Assembly (NCBI RefSeq): GCF_000445065.1
Contig: NZ_ATHO01000130.1
Span: 1-60,915, forward strand
DNA from: Sphingobium quisquiliarum P25
Lineage (GTDB): Bacteria; Pseudomonadota; Alphaproteobacteria; Sphingomonadales; Sphingomonadaceae
Length of the DNA: 60,915 bases
Direction: 5' to 3'
The notes under the pieces were generated by a model. The model had not been told where the DNA came from. It searched no databases and saw only the letters and a program-made list of their open reading frames with translations. Each line of letters starts with the position of its first letter. The stretch's first letter is position 1. Below, piece by piece: positions 43,369 to 52,339 of the stretch. A program made the position numbers and the translations under genes.

Positions 43369-44325
43369 TCAGGCGGCGTTGCCAGCCATGCTCCCCGCCG
43401 CGACATCGATCGCCGAACCGGTGATATGCCGCGCTTCGTCGGACAACAGGAACAGCACGCTGTCACTGACGTCCGATGGCTCGACCCACGGCACGCCCTG
43501 CGGCGCGAAGGGGTTTTCGCGCATCTTCGCTTCGAATTTCGCCTGCGTCGGCGCCGGGTCGCCGGGAAGGGCCCGTTTCCAGGCGGCGGCATTGTTGAGC
43601 AGCGGCGTGTTGACCGCGGTGGGGCAGACGCAATTGACGGTGACATTGCTTCTGGCGACTTCGAGCGCGGTCGCCTTCACCATGCCGATGACGCCCCATT
43701 TGGACGCGCAATAGGCGGCCGTGTTAGGCTGGCCGGTCCGGGCGGCGAGCGATGCGACGGCGACGATCCGGCCCGACCGGCGCTCCACCATGCCGGGCAG
43801 GACCGCGCGCATGCTGTGGAACACGCCGTAAAGGTTGGTGCGAAGGATGTCGTCGAACAGGGCATCGCTCATCGACGCCAGCGGAGAGGTGCCGTACACC
43901 CCGGCATTCGCGATCAAAAGGTCGATCCTGCCGAACGTCCGTGCGCCCTTTTGCGCCACGTCCGCAGCGGCGGCGGGATCGCGCACGTCCGATTTGAGCG
44001 CCAGCACGCGCCGCCCCGCCGCGCGCACCATATCCGCCGTCTCGTCAAGATCGGCCTGCGTGGCCAGCGGATAGTCGATCGTCGGCAGCGAAGCCATGCT
44101 GTCGGACAGGATGATGTCGGCGCCCTCCGCCGCAAGGCGCTGGGCATGGCTGCGGCCCTGGCCGCGCGCGCCGCCGGTGATCCACGCCACCTTTCCGGCA
44201 AAGCGCCCGGCGGGCCGTTGCGGCGCTGCGGCTTCGGCCGCGCTGCTGGATGCCGAAGCGGCGGCCACCAGACCTGCCGACGCAACGAACTGGCGGCGCG
44301 AGATGCTGGGGTCGTCCTCAGCCAT
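43369..44325 (-). CDS. Tat-signalled SDR, mycofactocin-type family
   Basis: A 318-residue SDR preceded by a twin-arginine leader (S-R-R-Q-F-V-A-S-A-G-L-V-A-A-A-S-A). The catalytic part has I-T-G-G-A-R-G-Q-G-R-S-H-A-Q-R-L-A-A-E-G-A-D-I-I, a form I associate with the mycofactocin-coupled SDR family. N-A-G-V and Y-C-A-S-K supply the active-site Tyr and Lys. SDRs use soluble NAD(P), so a Tat leader is unusual; export with a tightly bound cofactor, or retention of the leader without export, are both possible. It is divergent from a TetR gene. Confidence 0.82.
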   Translation of the reverse strand: MAEDDPSISRRQFVASAGLVAAASASSSAAEAAAPQRPAGRFAGKVAWITGGARGQGRSHAQRLAAEGADIILSDSMASLPTIDYPLATQADLDETADMVRAAGRRVLALKSDVRDPAAAADVAQKGARTFGRIDLLIANAGVYGTSPLASMSDALFDDILRTNLYGVFHSMRAVLPGMVERRSGRIVAVASLAARTGQPNTAAYCASKWGVIGMVKATALEVARSNVTVNCVCPTAVNTPLLNNAAAWKRALPGDPAPTQAKFEAKMRENPFAPQGVPWVEPSDVSDSVLFLLSDEARHITGSAIDVAAGSMAGNAA

Positions 44326-44384
44326 GGCTTCATCCTCCCTGAATGGTGGCGTTCAAATCAGCCGCCGGTCATCGCCTTATCTCC

Positions 44385-44412
44385 ACAGGGCCCCATCTCC
44401 AAAGGGCCCTGT
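44385..44412. promoter_or_regulatory. Inverted repeat ACAGGGCCC-N10-GGGCCCTGT
   Basis: Perfect 9-base arms between the SDR gene and the divergent TetR-3 gene. Position suggests an operator for TetR-3, although a transcript hairpin is also possible. Confidence 0.5.
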
Positions 44413-44503
44413 CTCCGCAGGCGATTCCTCTGCGGTCAAAAGTCTACGATCGCGTTTCCATGCAGGCAAGAGCATGCTTGCTTTCGCGCCCGCCCAATGT
44501 GAG

Positions 44504-45127
44504 ATGAGCGGCATGAAAAGGACGGGGCGGCCAACAAAGGAAGAATCGCGTGTGCTGACGGGCGACCTGCTGGGCGTCGCGGCGGAAATGTTCCTTGACC
44601 GGGGCTATCGCGCGACATCGATCGAGGCTGTCGCCGCGGAGGCCAGGGTAGCCAAAAAGACGATCTACGCGCAGTTCGGCGGCAAGGCTGGCCTGTTCCG
44701 CGCGGTCTATCAAAGCATCGCGGAACGGCGCGGCAAATTGCTGCCGCTCGGCGACCCCGGACCGGGGCGCGAGGGCCTGATCCGAAGGGCCGAAGCGATC
44801 GTGGAGGGCGCGTTCGAACGCCACGCGCTCCAGTTCAACCAGTTGCTGATGCGAGAAGGCGCGTCCTTCCCGGAGTTGCAGCAGATCACCGCTGAAATCA
44901 CCGAAATCCACATCAGCGCGCCCCTGAAAGCCTATTTCGCGCGGGAATTGCCGGATGCGTCCGATGACCGGCTTTCCTTTCTGGCCGAAGCCTTCATCAA
45001 TGTCCTGCTCGGCCGCTATATCGGCCTTGTCTCGCAGCCGGGCATATCGTCGCTGCGCGCCTGGTATACGAAGGAACGCATAGAAGCGCTGTGCGATCTT
45101 TATTGGCACGGTTGCCGATCCTCCTGA
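44504..45127 (+). CDS. TetR/AcrR-family regulator (3)
   Basis: A TetR-type regulator of about 207 residues. The helix-turn-helix is E-M-F-L-D-R-G-Y-R-A-T-S-I-E-A-V-A-A-E-A-R-V-A-K-K-T-I-Y-A-Q-F-G-G-K. The C-terminal half resembles the AefR-like domain of AcrR proteins. It is divergent from the Tat-signalled SDR, so SDR control is likely. Two close in-frame ATGs (44504, 44513) cannot be told apart. Confidence 0.85.
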   Translation: MSGMKRTGRPTKEESRVLTGDLLGVAAEMFLDRGYRATSIEAVAAEARVAKKTIYAQFGGKAGLFRAVYQSIAERRGKLLPLGDPGPGREGLIRRAEAIVEGAFERHALQFNQLLMREGASFPELQQITAEITEIHISAPLKAYFARELPDASDDRLSFLAEAFINVLLGRYIGLVSQPGISSLRAWYTKERIEALCDLYWHGCRSS

Positions 45128-45175
45128 CCCGATCTTACCCAAACCATCATTCTTCGGTCGCGGCCACAGTCCTCA

Positions 45176-45706
45176 TCAGCTGGCTTTCATGTCGATCACC
45201 GTCACCGGATTGGTGCCGTCCCATGTCCGCGTCGCGGCAATCCCTGAATCCATCAGTTCGCGCGTCGCCGGGCTTTCGATGAACTCGTACATCATGCCGG
45301 GTTGGCCCTCCGATTCCAGATAGGCGACGCGCGTGCCGGGGCTGGACGCCATGAATGCCAGCGTCATTCCATCGGCTTGCGCGCCAGCGACCGCGGCATC
45401 AAGATCGTCCACGACCCAAGCGATATGATGCATGCCGGTCAACAGCGCGCCCGACGCGTCCCGATAGGGCGAGGGCGCGTCATTGGTGATCTGCATCAGT
45501 TCGACCTGCGTCTCCCCCTGATAGCCCATGGCGACGTCGCAGGTGACGAGCGTGTCGGCTCCGCGATACTGGCCCCTCATCGTCACGTTGCGGAACAGGG
45601 TCCACGGCCCGATGCCCAGACGCGTCATCCATGACTGGACGCCCGCATCCAGGTCCTCGACGATGATGCCGATCTGATCGATCCGGCCCATTTTTGCCTG
45701 AGTCAT
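45176..45706 (-). CDS. VOC-superfamily protein
   Basis: A 176-residue glyoxalase-like VOC protein. The D-Q-I-G-I-I-V-E-D-L-D opening, M-H-H-I-A-W-V-V-D-D-L-D in the middle and G-M-M-Y-E-F-I-E near the end fit a methylmalonyl-CoA epimerase-like fold with one or two metal ligands (His in MHH and Glu in YEF). No specific reaction can be assigned. It starts 13 bases after an AraC gene on the same strand and may be controlled by it. Confidence 0.78.
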   Translation of the reverse strand: MTQAKMGRIDQIGIIVEDLDAGVQSWMTRLGIGPWTLFRNVTMRGQYRGADTLVTCDVAMGYQGETQVELMQITNDAPSPYRDASGALLTGMHHIAWVVDDLDAAVAGAQADGMTLAFMASSPGTRVAYLESEGQPGMMYEFIESPATRELMDSGIAATRTWDGTNPVTVIDMKAS

Positions 45707-45719
45707 TATGATAGCCTTG

Positions 45720-46646
45720 TCATGATAATATTCGCTCTCTCGCCATGTCGCGTCCGGTTATCGTGCGGTTGTAAACTGCCGGTCCGGCATGTCCCTGCGC
45801 CCGGATGAAGCTGGCCGGGGACAGGCCGGTGGCCCGCCTGAATGCGGTGGAAAAGCTGCTCGCCGATCTGAAACCGATCTGCTTCGCCACCTCTCCGATC
45901 GGCAACTGCTGCTGCGCCAGAAGAGTCTTTGCGCGCAATATCCTGATCATCGCGGAATAGTCTGCCAGCGTCGATCCGGTCGCTTGGCGGAAGCTGCGCG
46001 ACAGGTGGCAGCGGCTGATGCCGCACGCATCCGCAAGGCTGTTGACCGATGGCCAGTCACCCGTCGTTTCATGCAGCATTTCCCTGATCTTGCGCAATTG
46101 CCATCCGGTCAGGCCGCCTTTGGCCCCGTCATCCTCCTCGCGCGCGTCCGCCTGAAACAGCCGGGCGAGATCGACCAGCATCGTTCGCAGCAGGGATTCG
46201 ATCAGCATCTCGCTTCCGAATCCCGGCTGCTCCAGTTCCTGACTGACCCGCCTGATGCTGCGGCTGATGCTGTTCGACCTGATGTCGATGCAGCGGCGCA
46301 GGCGGGCCGGGTCCCAATCGTTCAGCCCCGTCAGCCCTTCGAAGGACGCCGCATCATATTCGCAAATCAGGATCCGGGACGGCCCGCCCTTCCCATAAGC
46401 ATGCAGCGGATGCCCCGGCGGGCGGAGGATCACCGCGCCAAGGTCGGACCATGTGTCGAGTGCGGGCACGAAGCGGCCCTTGCCATCCGGGCCGTCTGCC
46501 CTGGGATAGGTGAAGGACAGGATGGGCCGATCCTCATCCTCTATCACCTCATGGGGCGTGGGAAAATCATAGTGGCGCAACTGCACCGTCGCGAGCGGCG
46601 CCTTATGCGCAGACTGAACCGTCCACAACCCAGGTGAAACAGCCAC
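45720..46646 (-). CDS. AraC-family regulator (2)
   Basis: A 308-residue AraC/XylS-type regulator starting at GTG after GAGAGGGAA. The first helix-turn-helix is S-V-N-S-L-A-D-A-C-G-I-S-R-C-H-L-S-R-S-F-R and the second G-E-V-A-K-Q-I-G-F-R-S-A-S-S-F-S-T-A-F-R-R-A-T-G-L-S-P-A-S-F. It is upstream of the VOC gene and divergent from the large TonB receptor across a 382-base gap. It may control either or both. Confidence 0.87.
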   Translation of the reverse strand: MAVSPGLWTVQSAHKAPLATVQLRHYDFPTPHEVIEDEDRPILSFTYPRADGPDGKGRFVPALDTWSDLGAVILRPPGHPLHAYGKGGPSRILICEYDAASFEGLTGLNDWDPARLRRCIDIRSNSISRSIRRVSQELEQPGFGSEMLIESLLRTMLVDLARLFQADAREEDDGAKGGLTGWQLRKIREMLHETTGDWPSVNSLADACGISRCHLSRSFRQATGSTLADYSAMIRILRAKTLLAQQQLPIGEVAKQIGFRSASSFSTAFRRATGLSPASFIRAQGHAGPAVYNRTITGRDMARERILS

Positions 46647-47028
46647 TTCCCTCTCCCATCGTTGCGTATTGTTTAATGGCTTTTACCGTCATGATAAACA
46701 TGAATCTCGGCCCAAATGCATGTAAATGCGTAACAGAAGAGAAAGATAAGCACAGAGACGAACTTGCCTCTCCGCCCGGCGGGGGAATATTGTCCGCATC
46801 ATAAGGGGGAGAGCGCGGGAGCATGTTCACAGGATATGCTCCCGCCTTTCCAGGCGCGGCTGCAACAACGGGCTGGCCTGCTCCGGGCCATGCGATTTTC
46901 GCACAAATGCAAAAGCTTGTCACATCTGCGTAGCTGCCAAGCGGATGCAGCCTGCATAGGCTCCCCTGATCGACCGCCCGGACCAACGGGCGGCAAAAAA
47001 CCGGACATTGGGAAAAGGGAGAGGCATT
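46647..47028. other. Leader region of TonB receptor 2
   Basis: No gene is evident in 382 bases between the AraC-2 gene and the receptor. It contains a perfect stem-loop at 46815-46845 and CCGCCCGGCGGGG at about 46775-46787. I looked for riboswitch boxes such as the cobalamin B12-box and did not find one. Confidence 0.6.
46815..46845 (+). repeat. Stem-loop GCGGGAGCAT/ATGCTCCCGC
   Basis: Perfect 10-base arms (46815-46824, 46836-46845) around an 11-base loop, followed by CTTTCC. It lies about 185 bases before the TonB receptor 2 start. It could be an attenuator, a terminator with a poor T-tract, or part of a regulatory RNA. Confidence 0.6.
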
Positions 47029-49695
47029 TTGTTTCAGTCTCGCACGCTGTTTTTAACTACCGCAGGGTCGATCGCGCTTGCCGCCGCTTCACCTGCTCTG
47101 GCTCAGCAGCAGCCCGCAGCGGGCGCCGCCGCCCCGACCGACACGGGCATCGCGGACATCATCGTCACCGCCAACCGCCGTGAGGAAGCGATCCAGAGCG
47201 TGCCGGTCGCCATCACCGCGCTCAATAACGAGACGCTGCGCGAGCAGAATATCTCCAGCCCCACCGACCTGCTTGGCCGCATCCCCTCGCTCAACGTTGC
47301 CTCCAACGGCACGCAACGCGATGCGGAGACGATCACCATTCGCGGTCAGGGCCAAAGCTATCTCGCGCCGGTGGGCGTCGTGAACTATTTCGCCGAAGTG
47401 CCGCTGATCCAGGGTTCGATCATCGCGAACCAGGGCGGGCCGGGCACCTTCTTCGATCTGGAATCGCTTCAGGTGCTGCGTGGGCCGCAGGGCACGCTGT
47501 TCGGCAAGAACACCACCGGCGGCGCGCTGCTGCTCGGTCCGCAAAAGCCCAAGGATTCCTTTGGCGGCTATGTTCAGGCTCAGATCGGCAATTATGACGA
47601 CCGGGAGTTCGAGGCCGTCCTCAACGTCCCGCTCGTGGCCGACAAGCTGCTGCTGCGCGTCGCGGGGAAGAAGGTCGACCGCGACGGCTATACCAAGGAT
47701 GTCGGCCCGGCAGGCGTCGTCACGACACTGCCGTTCCAGGATTTCACGCAGCCTCCGCCCTTCTTCATCGGCCAGGCGCCCGGACAGGTGCTGCCCGGCA
47801 ACCGGCCCAACTCCGGCGTCAACGGCCTGCCGGGCCCGGCCGATACGAACAATGGCTACCGCGGCAAGGATTATGACGACCGTCATTACTGGACCGTCCG
47901 CGCCGGTTTGACCTTCCGCCCTGTCGATGGCGTCGAAAATTATCTGGTCGGCTATTATACCAAGGCGCATAATAACGGTTCCGGCCAGGTGCTGACGAGC
48001 GTGAACACGACCAGTAGCAACCTCATCAACCTGGTCGCCAATAGCTGGGGCAATGGCAGCGGCACTGGCATTCCCTTCGATGCGACCGACTCCACGATTT
48101 CCGAAGCCGTTCTGGCGGCGCAGAAGGCGCGCGGTCCCCGCCGGGTGATCCTCAACAATGATCAATTCTACCGGCTGACGAACTGGGCCATCACCGACAT
48201 CCTCACCATCGACATTTCGGATCAACTCACCTTCCGCAATGTCTTTGGCTATCAGCGGATGAAGCAGTCCTATAGCTGGGATCTGGACGGCAGCTTCCTT
48301 CCCGTGCTCGCACAGGTGCCCGGTGTCGTGCGGCAATCGGCGATCACGCGTTTCGGCAATGTCTATGGGGCGCAAGCCGGTGACGTTGCCCACGTCACAA
48401 ATGTCAGCCTGATCACCGAAGAACCGCAGCTTCAAGGCAGGCTGCTGGATGGCAGCCTGAACTTCGTGCTGGGCGCCTTCTATTCCAAGCAGAAGCCGGA
48501 AGGATTGCAGGCGACCGGGTCCTATAACGGGGCCGCGAACGGTGGCGGCTTCTTCGCCATCACGACCAAGAGCAAGGCGCTTTACGCGCAGGGCACGCTG
48601 GATTTCGGGGCGTTCAGCCCGTCGCTGGACAGCCTGAAGCTGACCGCCGGTATCCGCCGGACGGAGGATAGCTATTCCGGCAGCCGCATCTCGCCGGATT
48701 ATGTCGTCCTGCCTATTGGCGCGGCGAGCGAAAAGACGCGCGCGACCACCTGGACCCTTGGCCTTGATTATGAGGTGATGAACAACGTCCTCCTCTTCGG
48801 CAAGATCACCAAGGGATATAAGGCGGGCGGCTTCAACTATGCGGCCGTTCAGCAGGCAGGCCTGACCTTCGCGCCGGAATATGTGAAAAGCTATGAAGTC
48901 GGCGCGAAGACCGACTTCACCCTGGGCGCCGTGCCGGTGCGGGCCAATATTTCGGCCTATCATCTGGACTATGACGGCATCCAGCGCACCTTCTCGGAAA
49001 ATGTCGCGAACGGTTGTCCCGATCCGGCCAATCCCTTCTGCAACACGACCGGCATCGACCAGGGCGCGCGCACGTTCAACGCAGGCACGGCGCGGGTCAG
49101 GGGCGTGGAACTGGAACTGACGGCCCGTCTGACCAAGGAATTCACGCTGTCCGGGGGCTATTCCTACACCAGCGCCAAATATAAGCGCTACTTCCTGGAC
49201 GTGCCGCCCGATCCGGTCACCGGCCCGCAGCAGGGGGTGAAGGACTCGTGCAACGGCCCGGTGCCGATCCCGCAAGGGCCGGGCGCTCCGCCCACAACCG
49301 TGGACCTGTCGTGCACGCCTTTCCCCTTCACGCCAAAGAACCAGTTCTCGATCAACGCGCGTTACGAATATGAAATGGATCGCTCGGTCGGCACATTCGT
49401 CCTTTCGGGCGGATACACCCATGCCGACAAGTCCTGGACCGCGCCCGCATCGACCGTGGCGAGCGAGCCGGGCGGTTATGTAGACGCCTATGATGTCTTC
49501 AACGCGTCAGTCGAATGGAACGGCATGATGGGCACTTCGCTGGACGCGCGTTTCTTCGTCACCAACCTGACGAACGAAACCTACCGGATCAGCAATTCGA
49601 ACGGCGACAGCAACAATCTGGGCTATTCGACCAGCATCTATAGCGAACCGCGCATGTACGGCCTGTCGATCCGCTACCGCTTCGGCGAGCAATAA
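47029..49695 (+). CDS. TonB-dependent outer-membrane receptor (2)
   Basis: An 888-residue TonB-dependent receptor starting at TTG (47029) with GGGAGAGG upstream. The signal peptide ends near S-P-A-L-A-Q. TonB box D-I-I-V-T-A-N-R-R is at residue 43, and the plug has L-Q-V-L-R-G-P-Q-G-T-L-F-G-K-N-T-T-G-G-A-L. A long beta-barrel ends with M-Y-G-L-S-I-R-Y-R-F-G-E-Q. There is no signalling domain. Regulation may involve the divergent AraC gene. Substrate is unknown; the region suggests an organic, possibly aromatic, ligand. Confidence 0.92.
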   Translation: MFQSRTLFLTTAGSIALAAASPALAQQQPAAGAAAPTDTGIADIIVTANRREEAIQSVPVAITALNNETLREQNISSPTDLLGRIPSLNVASNGTQRDAETITIRGQGQSYLAPVGVVNYFAEVPLIQGSIIANQGGPGTFFDLESLQVLRGPQGTLFGKNTTGGALLLGPQKPKDSFGGYVQAQIGNYDDREFEAVLNVPLVADKLLLRVAGKKVDRDGYTKDVGPAGVVTTLPFQDFTQPPPFFIGQAPGQVLPGNRPNSGVNGLPGPADTNNGYRGKDYDDRHYWTVRAGLTFRPVDGVENYLVGYYTKAHNNGSGQVLTSVNTTSSNLINLVANSWGNGSGTGIPFDATDSTISEAVLAAQKARGPRRVILNNDQFYRLTNWAITDILTIDISDQLTFRNVFGYQRMKQSYSWDLDGSFLPVLAQVPGVVRQSAITRFGNVYGAQAGDVAHVTNVSLITEEPQLQGRLLDGSLNFVLGAFYSKQKPEGLQATGSYNGAANGGGFFAITTKSKALYAQGTLDFGAFSPSLDSLKLTAGIRRTEDSYSGSRISPDYVVLPIGAASEKTRATTWTLGLDYEVMNNVLLFGKITKGYKAGGFNYAAVQQAGLTFAPEYVKSYEVGAKTDFTLGAVPVRANISAYHLDYDGIQRTFSENVANGCPDPANPFCNTTGIDQGARTFNAGTARVRGVELELTARLTKEFTLSGGYSYTSAKYKRYFLDVPPDPVTGPQQGVKDSCNGPVPIPQGPGAPPTTVDLSCTPFPFTPKNQFSINARYEYEMDRSVGTFVLSGGYTHADKSWTAPASTVASEPGGYVDAYDVFNASVEWNGMMGTSLDARFFVTNLTNETYRISNSNGDSNNLGYSTSIYSEPRMYGLSIRYRFGEQ

Positions 49696-49720
49696 GGCAA
49701 GGCATTCATCGCCGGATGAC

Positions 49721-49760
49721 AAGGAAGGAGCGGAGCCAGGCGGCTTCCGCTCCTTTCCTG
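49721..49760 (+). terminator. Hairpin terminator after TonB receptor 2
   Basis: The arms AAGGAAGGAGCGGAGCC and GGCTTCCGCTCCTTTCCT pair almost fully with two bulges, 26 bases after the receptor stop codon. T-tract weak (TTTCCTG). Confidence 0.6.
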
Positions 49761-49829
49761 TGCTGCGGCGGCCCCAGTCTGAACGAACCGCAGGAGCTTC
49801 CCATCAGAAGGCCCTGTTTCCTCCAGAGG

Positions 49830-50213
49830 CTAAGGCAGCCGCGTCGCATGATAGGCCACTTGCCGCCACAGTCCGCCGCTTTCCCTGCGCCAGACCTGCG
49901 TCGCGAAGGTGCGGCTGGTCAATTGCTCGCCCGTGGCCCGCCGCATCAGGGATGTCGTCACCGCGCCGCTGACGATCGCGCCATTGTCTCCGGCTGGGCG
50001 CACGGCCGCTTCATGCTGGGCGATGTCCACAAACCGCATGACCTCCAGCGCATAGGTCAGGAACTCCCCCTTGTTCTGGACCGCGCCAGAGGCATGGACG
50101 TGGATCAGATCGTCCGCGAGCAAGTCCTCCAACGCGTGCCGGTCCTGCGCGATGAGGGCGGCGCGGCGCTCTCCCCCGCGCTGCTCCAACATCGTTTCCA
50201 GATCTTGCATCAT
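49830..50213 (-). CDS. SnoaL/NTF2-like protein (DUF4440 type)
   Basis: A 127-residue NTF2-fold protein: A-L-E-D-L-L-A-D-D-L-I-H-V-H-A-S-G then N-K-G-E-F-L, G-A-V-T-T and W-R-Q-V-A-Y-H-A-T-R-L at the end, as in DUF4440/SnoaL proteins that act as small isomerases, hydratases or ligand binders. It lies just after the acyl-CoA dehydrogenase-like hydroxylase on the same strand. The start is uncertain: ATG at 50213 (or 50210), or GTG at 50264 which would nearly abut the upstream gene. Confidence 0.75.
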   Translation of the reverse strand: MMQDLETMLEQRGGERRAALIAQDRHALEDLLADDLIHVHASGAVQNKGEFLTYALEVMRFVDIAQHEAAVRPAGDNGAIVSGAVTTSLMRRATGEQLTSRTFATQVWRRESGGLWRQVAYHATRLP

Positions 50214-50265
50214 GCCCGGGTCACGCGCACAACCGCCCCCGCCCCCGGCATTCCCATCCCGCACC

Positions 50266-51486
50266 TTATTCGGTGCCCGGCATCGTCATGTTCGACGGCA
50301 AGCCGCAAAGCTGCCGCCCATAGGCCTCCATCACCGTATCGATGTTGATCGCGCCATGCTGCGTCCCTGCGCGGACATCGCGCCAGACGCGGTTGAGCGG
50401 ATGGGAGGATGCGATGAACGACCCGCCGGATGCGGAGGCGAGGAGGTCCACCGCTTCCCACACCATCGACGCCGCCATGCCGCAATCGCGCCTGATCGCG
50501 AAACTTTCCATATGGGTTAGGGTGTCGCCGCGCCGGGCGGTTTCCTCAAGCAGGTGCGCGGCGCTGGACGCGATCGTCAGGGCGGCGTTGACCTTCGCCG
50601 TCGCACGGCCAAGATGCTGATGGATGACCGGCGCATCCGCCTGCCTGAGATACTGGGTATATTGGATGCCGCGCTTTTCGACCTTTTCCAGAAAGTGATC
50701 GATCGCGCCCAGCCCGCCGCCGATGATGGGGAAGGTCAGGACCAATGCGCCCCAGCCCGTTCCCGATATCCGGTACAGCAGCTCATTTTCCACGTTCGGC
50801 GACACATAGCCTTCGCGGCGCATCTTGCCGAAGGCGCCGATATAATCGGGCTTGACGACATAGTCGCGCAGCCTGACCGAATTGCTGCCGGACCCGCGCA
50901 GCGCGATGACGTCCCAATCGTCCAGAATCTCCAGTTCCCCGCACGGGATCAGGGCCAGGCCTTCGTCAATGACCTGGTCGCCGCTATCCTTGATCGGTAC
51001 GCCCAGCATGTCCCAATTCGCGTGATTGATGCCGGAGTTGAACGCCCAGATGCCGTCCTCCACATGCAGTCCGGCGGCCGTCTGGCGCGACTTGAGCGTA
51101 CGGGCGGAAAATACGCCGGCCAGCCTCGCCCCGCCCGGCGTTGAAAAGATCGTATCGGCGGTTTCACGGGGCAGGATCATCGCGCCCCCCCAATTGGAAA
51201 TGTTGATGATGTTCAGCGCCCAGGCGACGCCCATGTCGCCGCGCGCCGTTTCGACGATGGTGTGCAGATAGGTCTGCAAATCGACCTGCGCGCCGCCATA
51301 TTTTGCCGGGCTCAGCATCTGGAACGCGCCTGCCTGGTCGAGCTTGTCGAAGATCGCGTCGGGAATCCGGCCGAGTGCTTCGGTTTCCGACGCGCTGGCG
51401 CGCAAGTCCGTCCTCAGTCCCTCCGCCATGGAGATGAAGCCGTTCGCTTCGGTTGGAACGGACCGGGCGGCTGATGTGGCGGTCAT
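50266..51486 (-). CDS. Flavin-dependent monooxygenase, acyl-CoA-dehydrogenase fold (HsaA-like)
   Basis: A 406-residue protein of the acyl-CoA dehydrogenase superfamily. N-terminal I-P-D-A-I-F-D-K-L-D-Q-A-G-A-F-Q-M-L-S-P-A-K-Y-G-G is typical of class D flavin monooxygenases such as HsaA, HpaH-like and DszC-like enzymes, which take reduced flavin from a separate reductase. The catalytic Glu of true acyl-CoA dehydrogenases is not evident. It is followed by an NTF2-like gene and is divergent from the VOC/hydrolase/CMD operon. Aromatic hydroxylation before ring opening is the likely job. Confidence 0.8.
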   Translation of the reverse strand: MTATSAARSVPTEANGFISMAEGLRTDLRASASETEALGRIPDAIFDKLDQAGAFQMLSPAKYGGAQVDLQTYLHTIVETARGDMGVAWALNIINISNWGGAMILPRETADTIFSTPGGARLAGVFSARTLKSRQTAAGLHVEDGIWAFNSGINHANWDMLGVPIKDSGDQVIDEGLALIPCGELEILDDWDVIALRGSGSNSVRLRDYVVKPDYIGAFGKMRREGYVSPNVENELLYRISGTGWGALVLTFPIIGGGLGAIDHFLEKVEKRGIQYTQYLRQADAPVIHQHLGRATAKVNAALTIASSAAHLLEETARRGDTLTHMESFAIRRDCGMAASMVWEAVDLLASASGGSFIASSHPLNRVWRDVRAGTQHGAINIDTVMEAYGRQLCGLPSNMTMPGTE

Positions 51487-51682
51487 TGATCTTCTCCAGC
51501 TTTGATAGGGGCATTCCCCGGATCGGCGATTCGTTGCGCCGATTCTTGTTTCAAAACATGGATGACATTAATGGCATATGCAAGGCCATGCCCGCCGAGG
51601 CGTGAAAATGCCCGACAATAGCCGAACTGGCGCTGGACAATCGTACGGTTTAGCAGTAAATGATGATCAGGACGAGAGCGTT

Positions 51683-51710
51683 GCCACATATCGTCCATAA
51701 ATAATGTGGC
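51683..51710. promoter_or_regulatory. Inverted repeat GCCACAT-N14-ATGTGGC
   Basis: Perfect 7-base arms between the HsaA-like gene and the divergent VOC/hydrolase/CMD operon. The wide spacing is unlike the TetR sites of this window; it may bind an IclR, GntR or LysR protein. Confidence 0.45.
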
Positions 51711-51772
51711 GATGGGATTTTGAAAAAATCGTGAGCGGCGGGCGCCGGTTCACCTGGTTACGGAGAGAGCGC

Positions 51773-52339
51773 ATGGCGGGTTCACCCCCTCAACTCAAGC
51801 ATGTCGGAGTCTATGTTGCGGATATTGAACGCATGCGCCGCTTCTATGGCGACGTGCTCGGCATGGTCGAAACCGACACAGGTGAGGTCGCGCGCTATGG
51901 CAATGCGCCGATCGTATTTCTCAGCGCCGACGCAAGTGCGCACCACCAGCTTGTGCTGTTGCAGTGGCCCGAAGGCATGGAGCGGGGACCGAGCACCGTC
52001 AACCAGCTATCCTTCGCGGTTGAATCGCTCCCCCAGATCCGCGACATCCACGACCGGCTGAAGCAGGAGCGCGTGACGAAGCTGCTGCCGATCAACCACG
52101 GCACTTCGATCTCGCTCTATTCGGAGGATCCCGAAGGCAACGGCCTGGAAATCTATATGGACCTGCCCTGGTACATCTCCCAGCCGCACGGCGATCCGCT
52201 TGACCTCAGCCTGTCCGATGAGGAAATCATGCGCAGGACGGAGGAGATGGTGCGGGCCGACCCCAGCTTCCGCCCGTTCGCCGACTGGTCGTCCAGCATC
52301 AATGAAAAGATCAGGCAGCGGGCAGGGCAGGAGGCGTGA
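51773..52339 (+). CDS. VOC-superfamily protein (small dioxygenase-like)
   Basis: A 188-residue single-module VOC protein. His10 (LKHVGVYV), His57/58 (HHQLVLLQ) and Glu126 (GNGLEIYMD) are candidate metal ligands, but the usual H-x-A-F His on the fifth strand is replaced by N-Q-L-S-F, so extradiol activity is uncertain. The D-P-E-G-N-G-L-E motif is typical of the superfamily. The ATG at 51773 follows GGAGAG. It heads an overlapping operon with an alpha/beta hydrolase and a CMD protein. Confidence 0.8.
   Translation: MAGSPPQLKHVGVYVADIERMRRFYGDVLGMVETDTGEVARYGNAPIVFLSADASAHHQLVLLQWPEGMERGPSTVNQLSFAVESLPQIRDIHDRLKQERVTKLLPINHGTSISLYSEDPEGNGLEIYMDLPWYISQPHGDPLDLSLSDEEIMRRTEEMVRADPSFRPFADWSSSINEKIRQRAGQEA

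Noticed and set aside
46647..47028. Cobalamin or other known riboswitch before TonB receptor 2
   Set aside because: The conserved B12-box and other familiar riboswitch cores were not found; only a plain stem-loop is reported.
47089..49422. Long open frame (777 codons) antisense to TonB receptor 2
   Set aside because: Sense strand encodes a full receptor with plug and barrel motifs; the antisense product has no recognisable domain.
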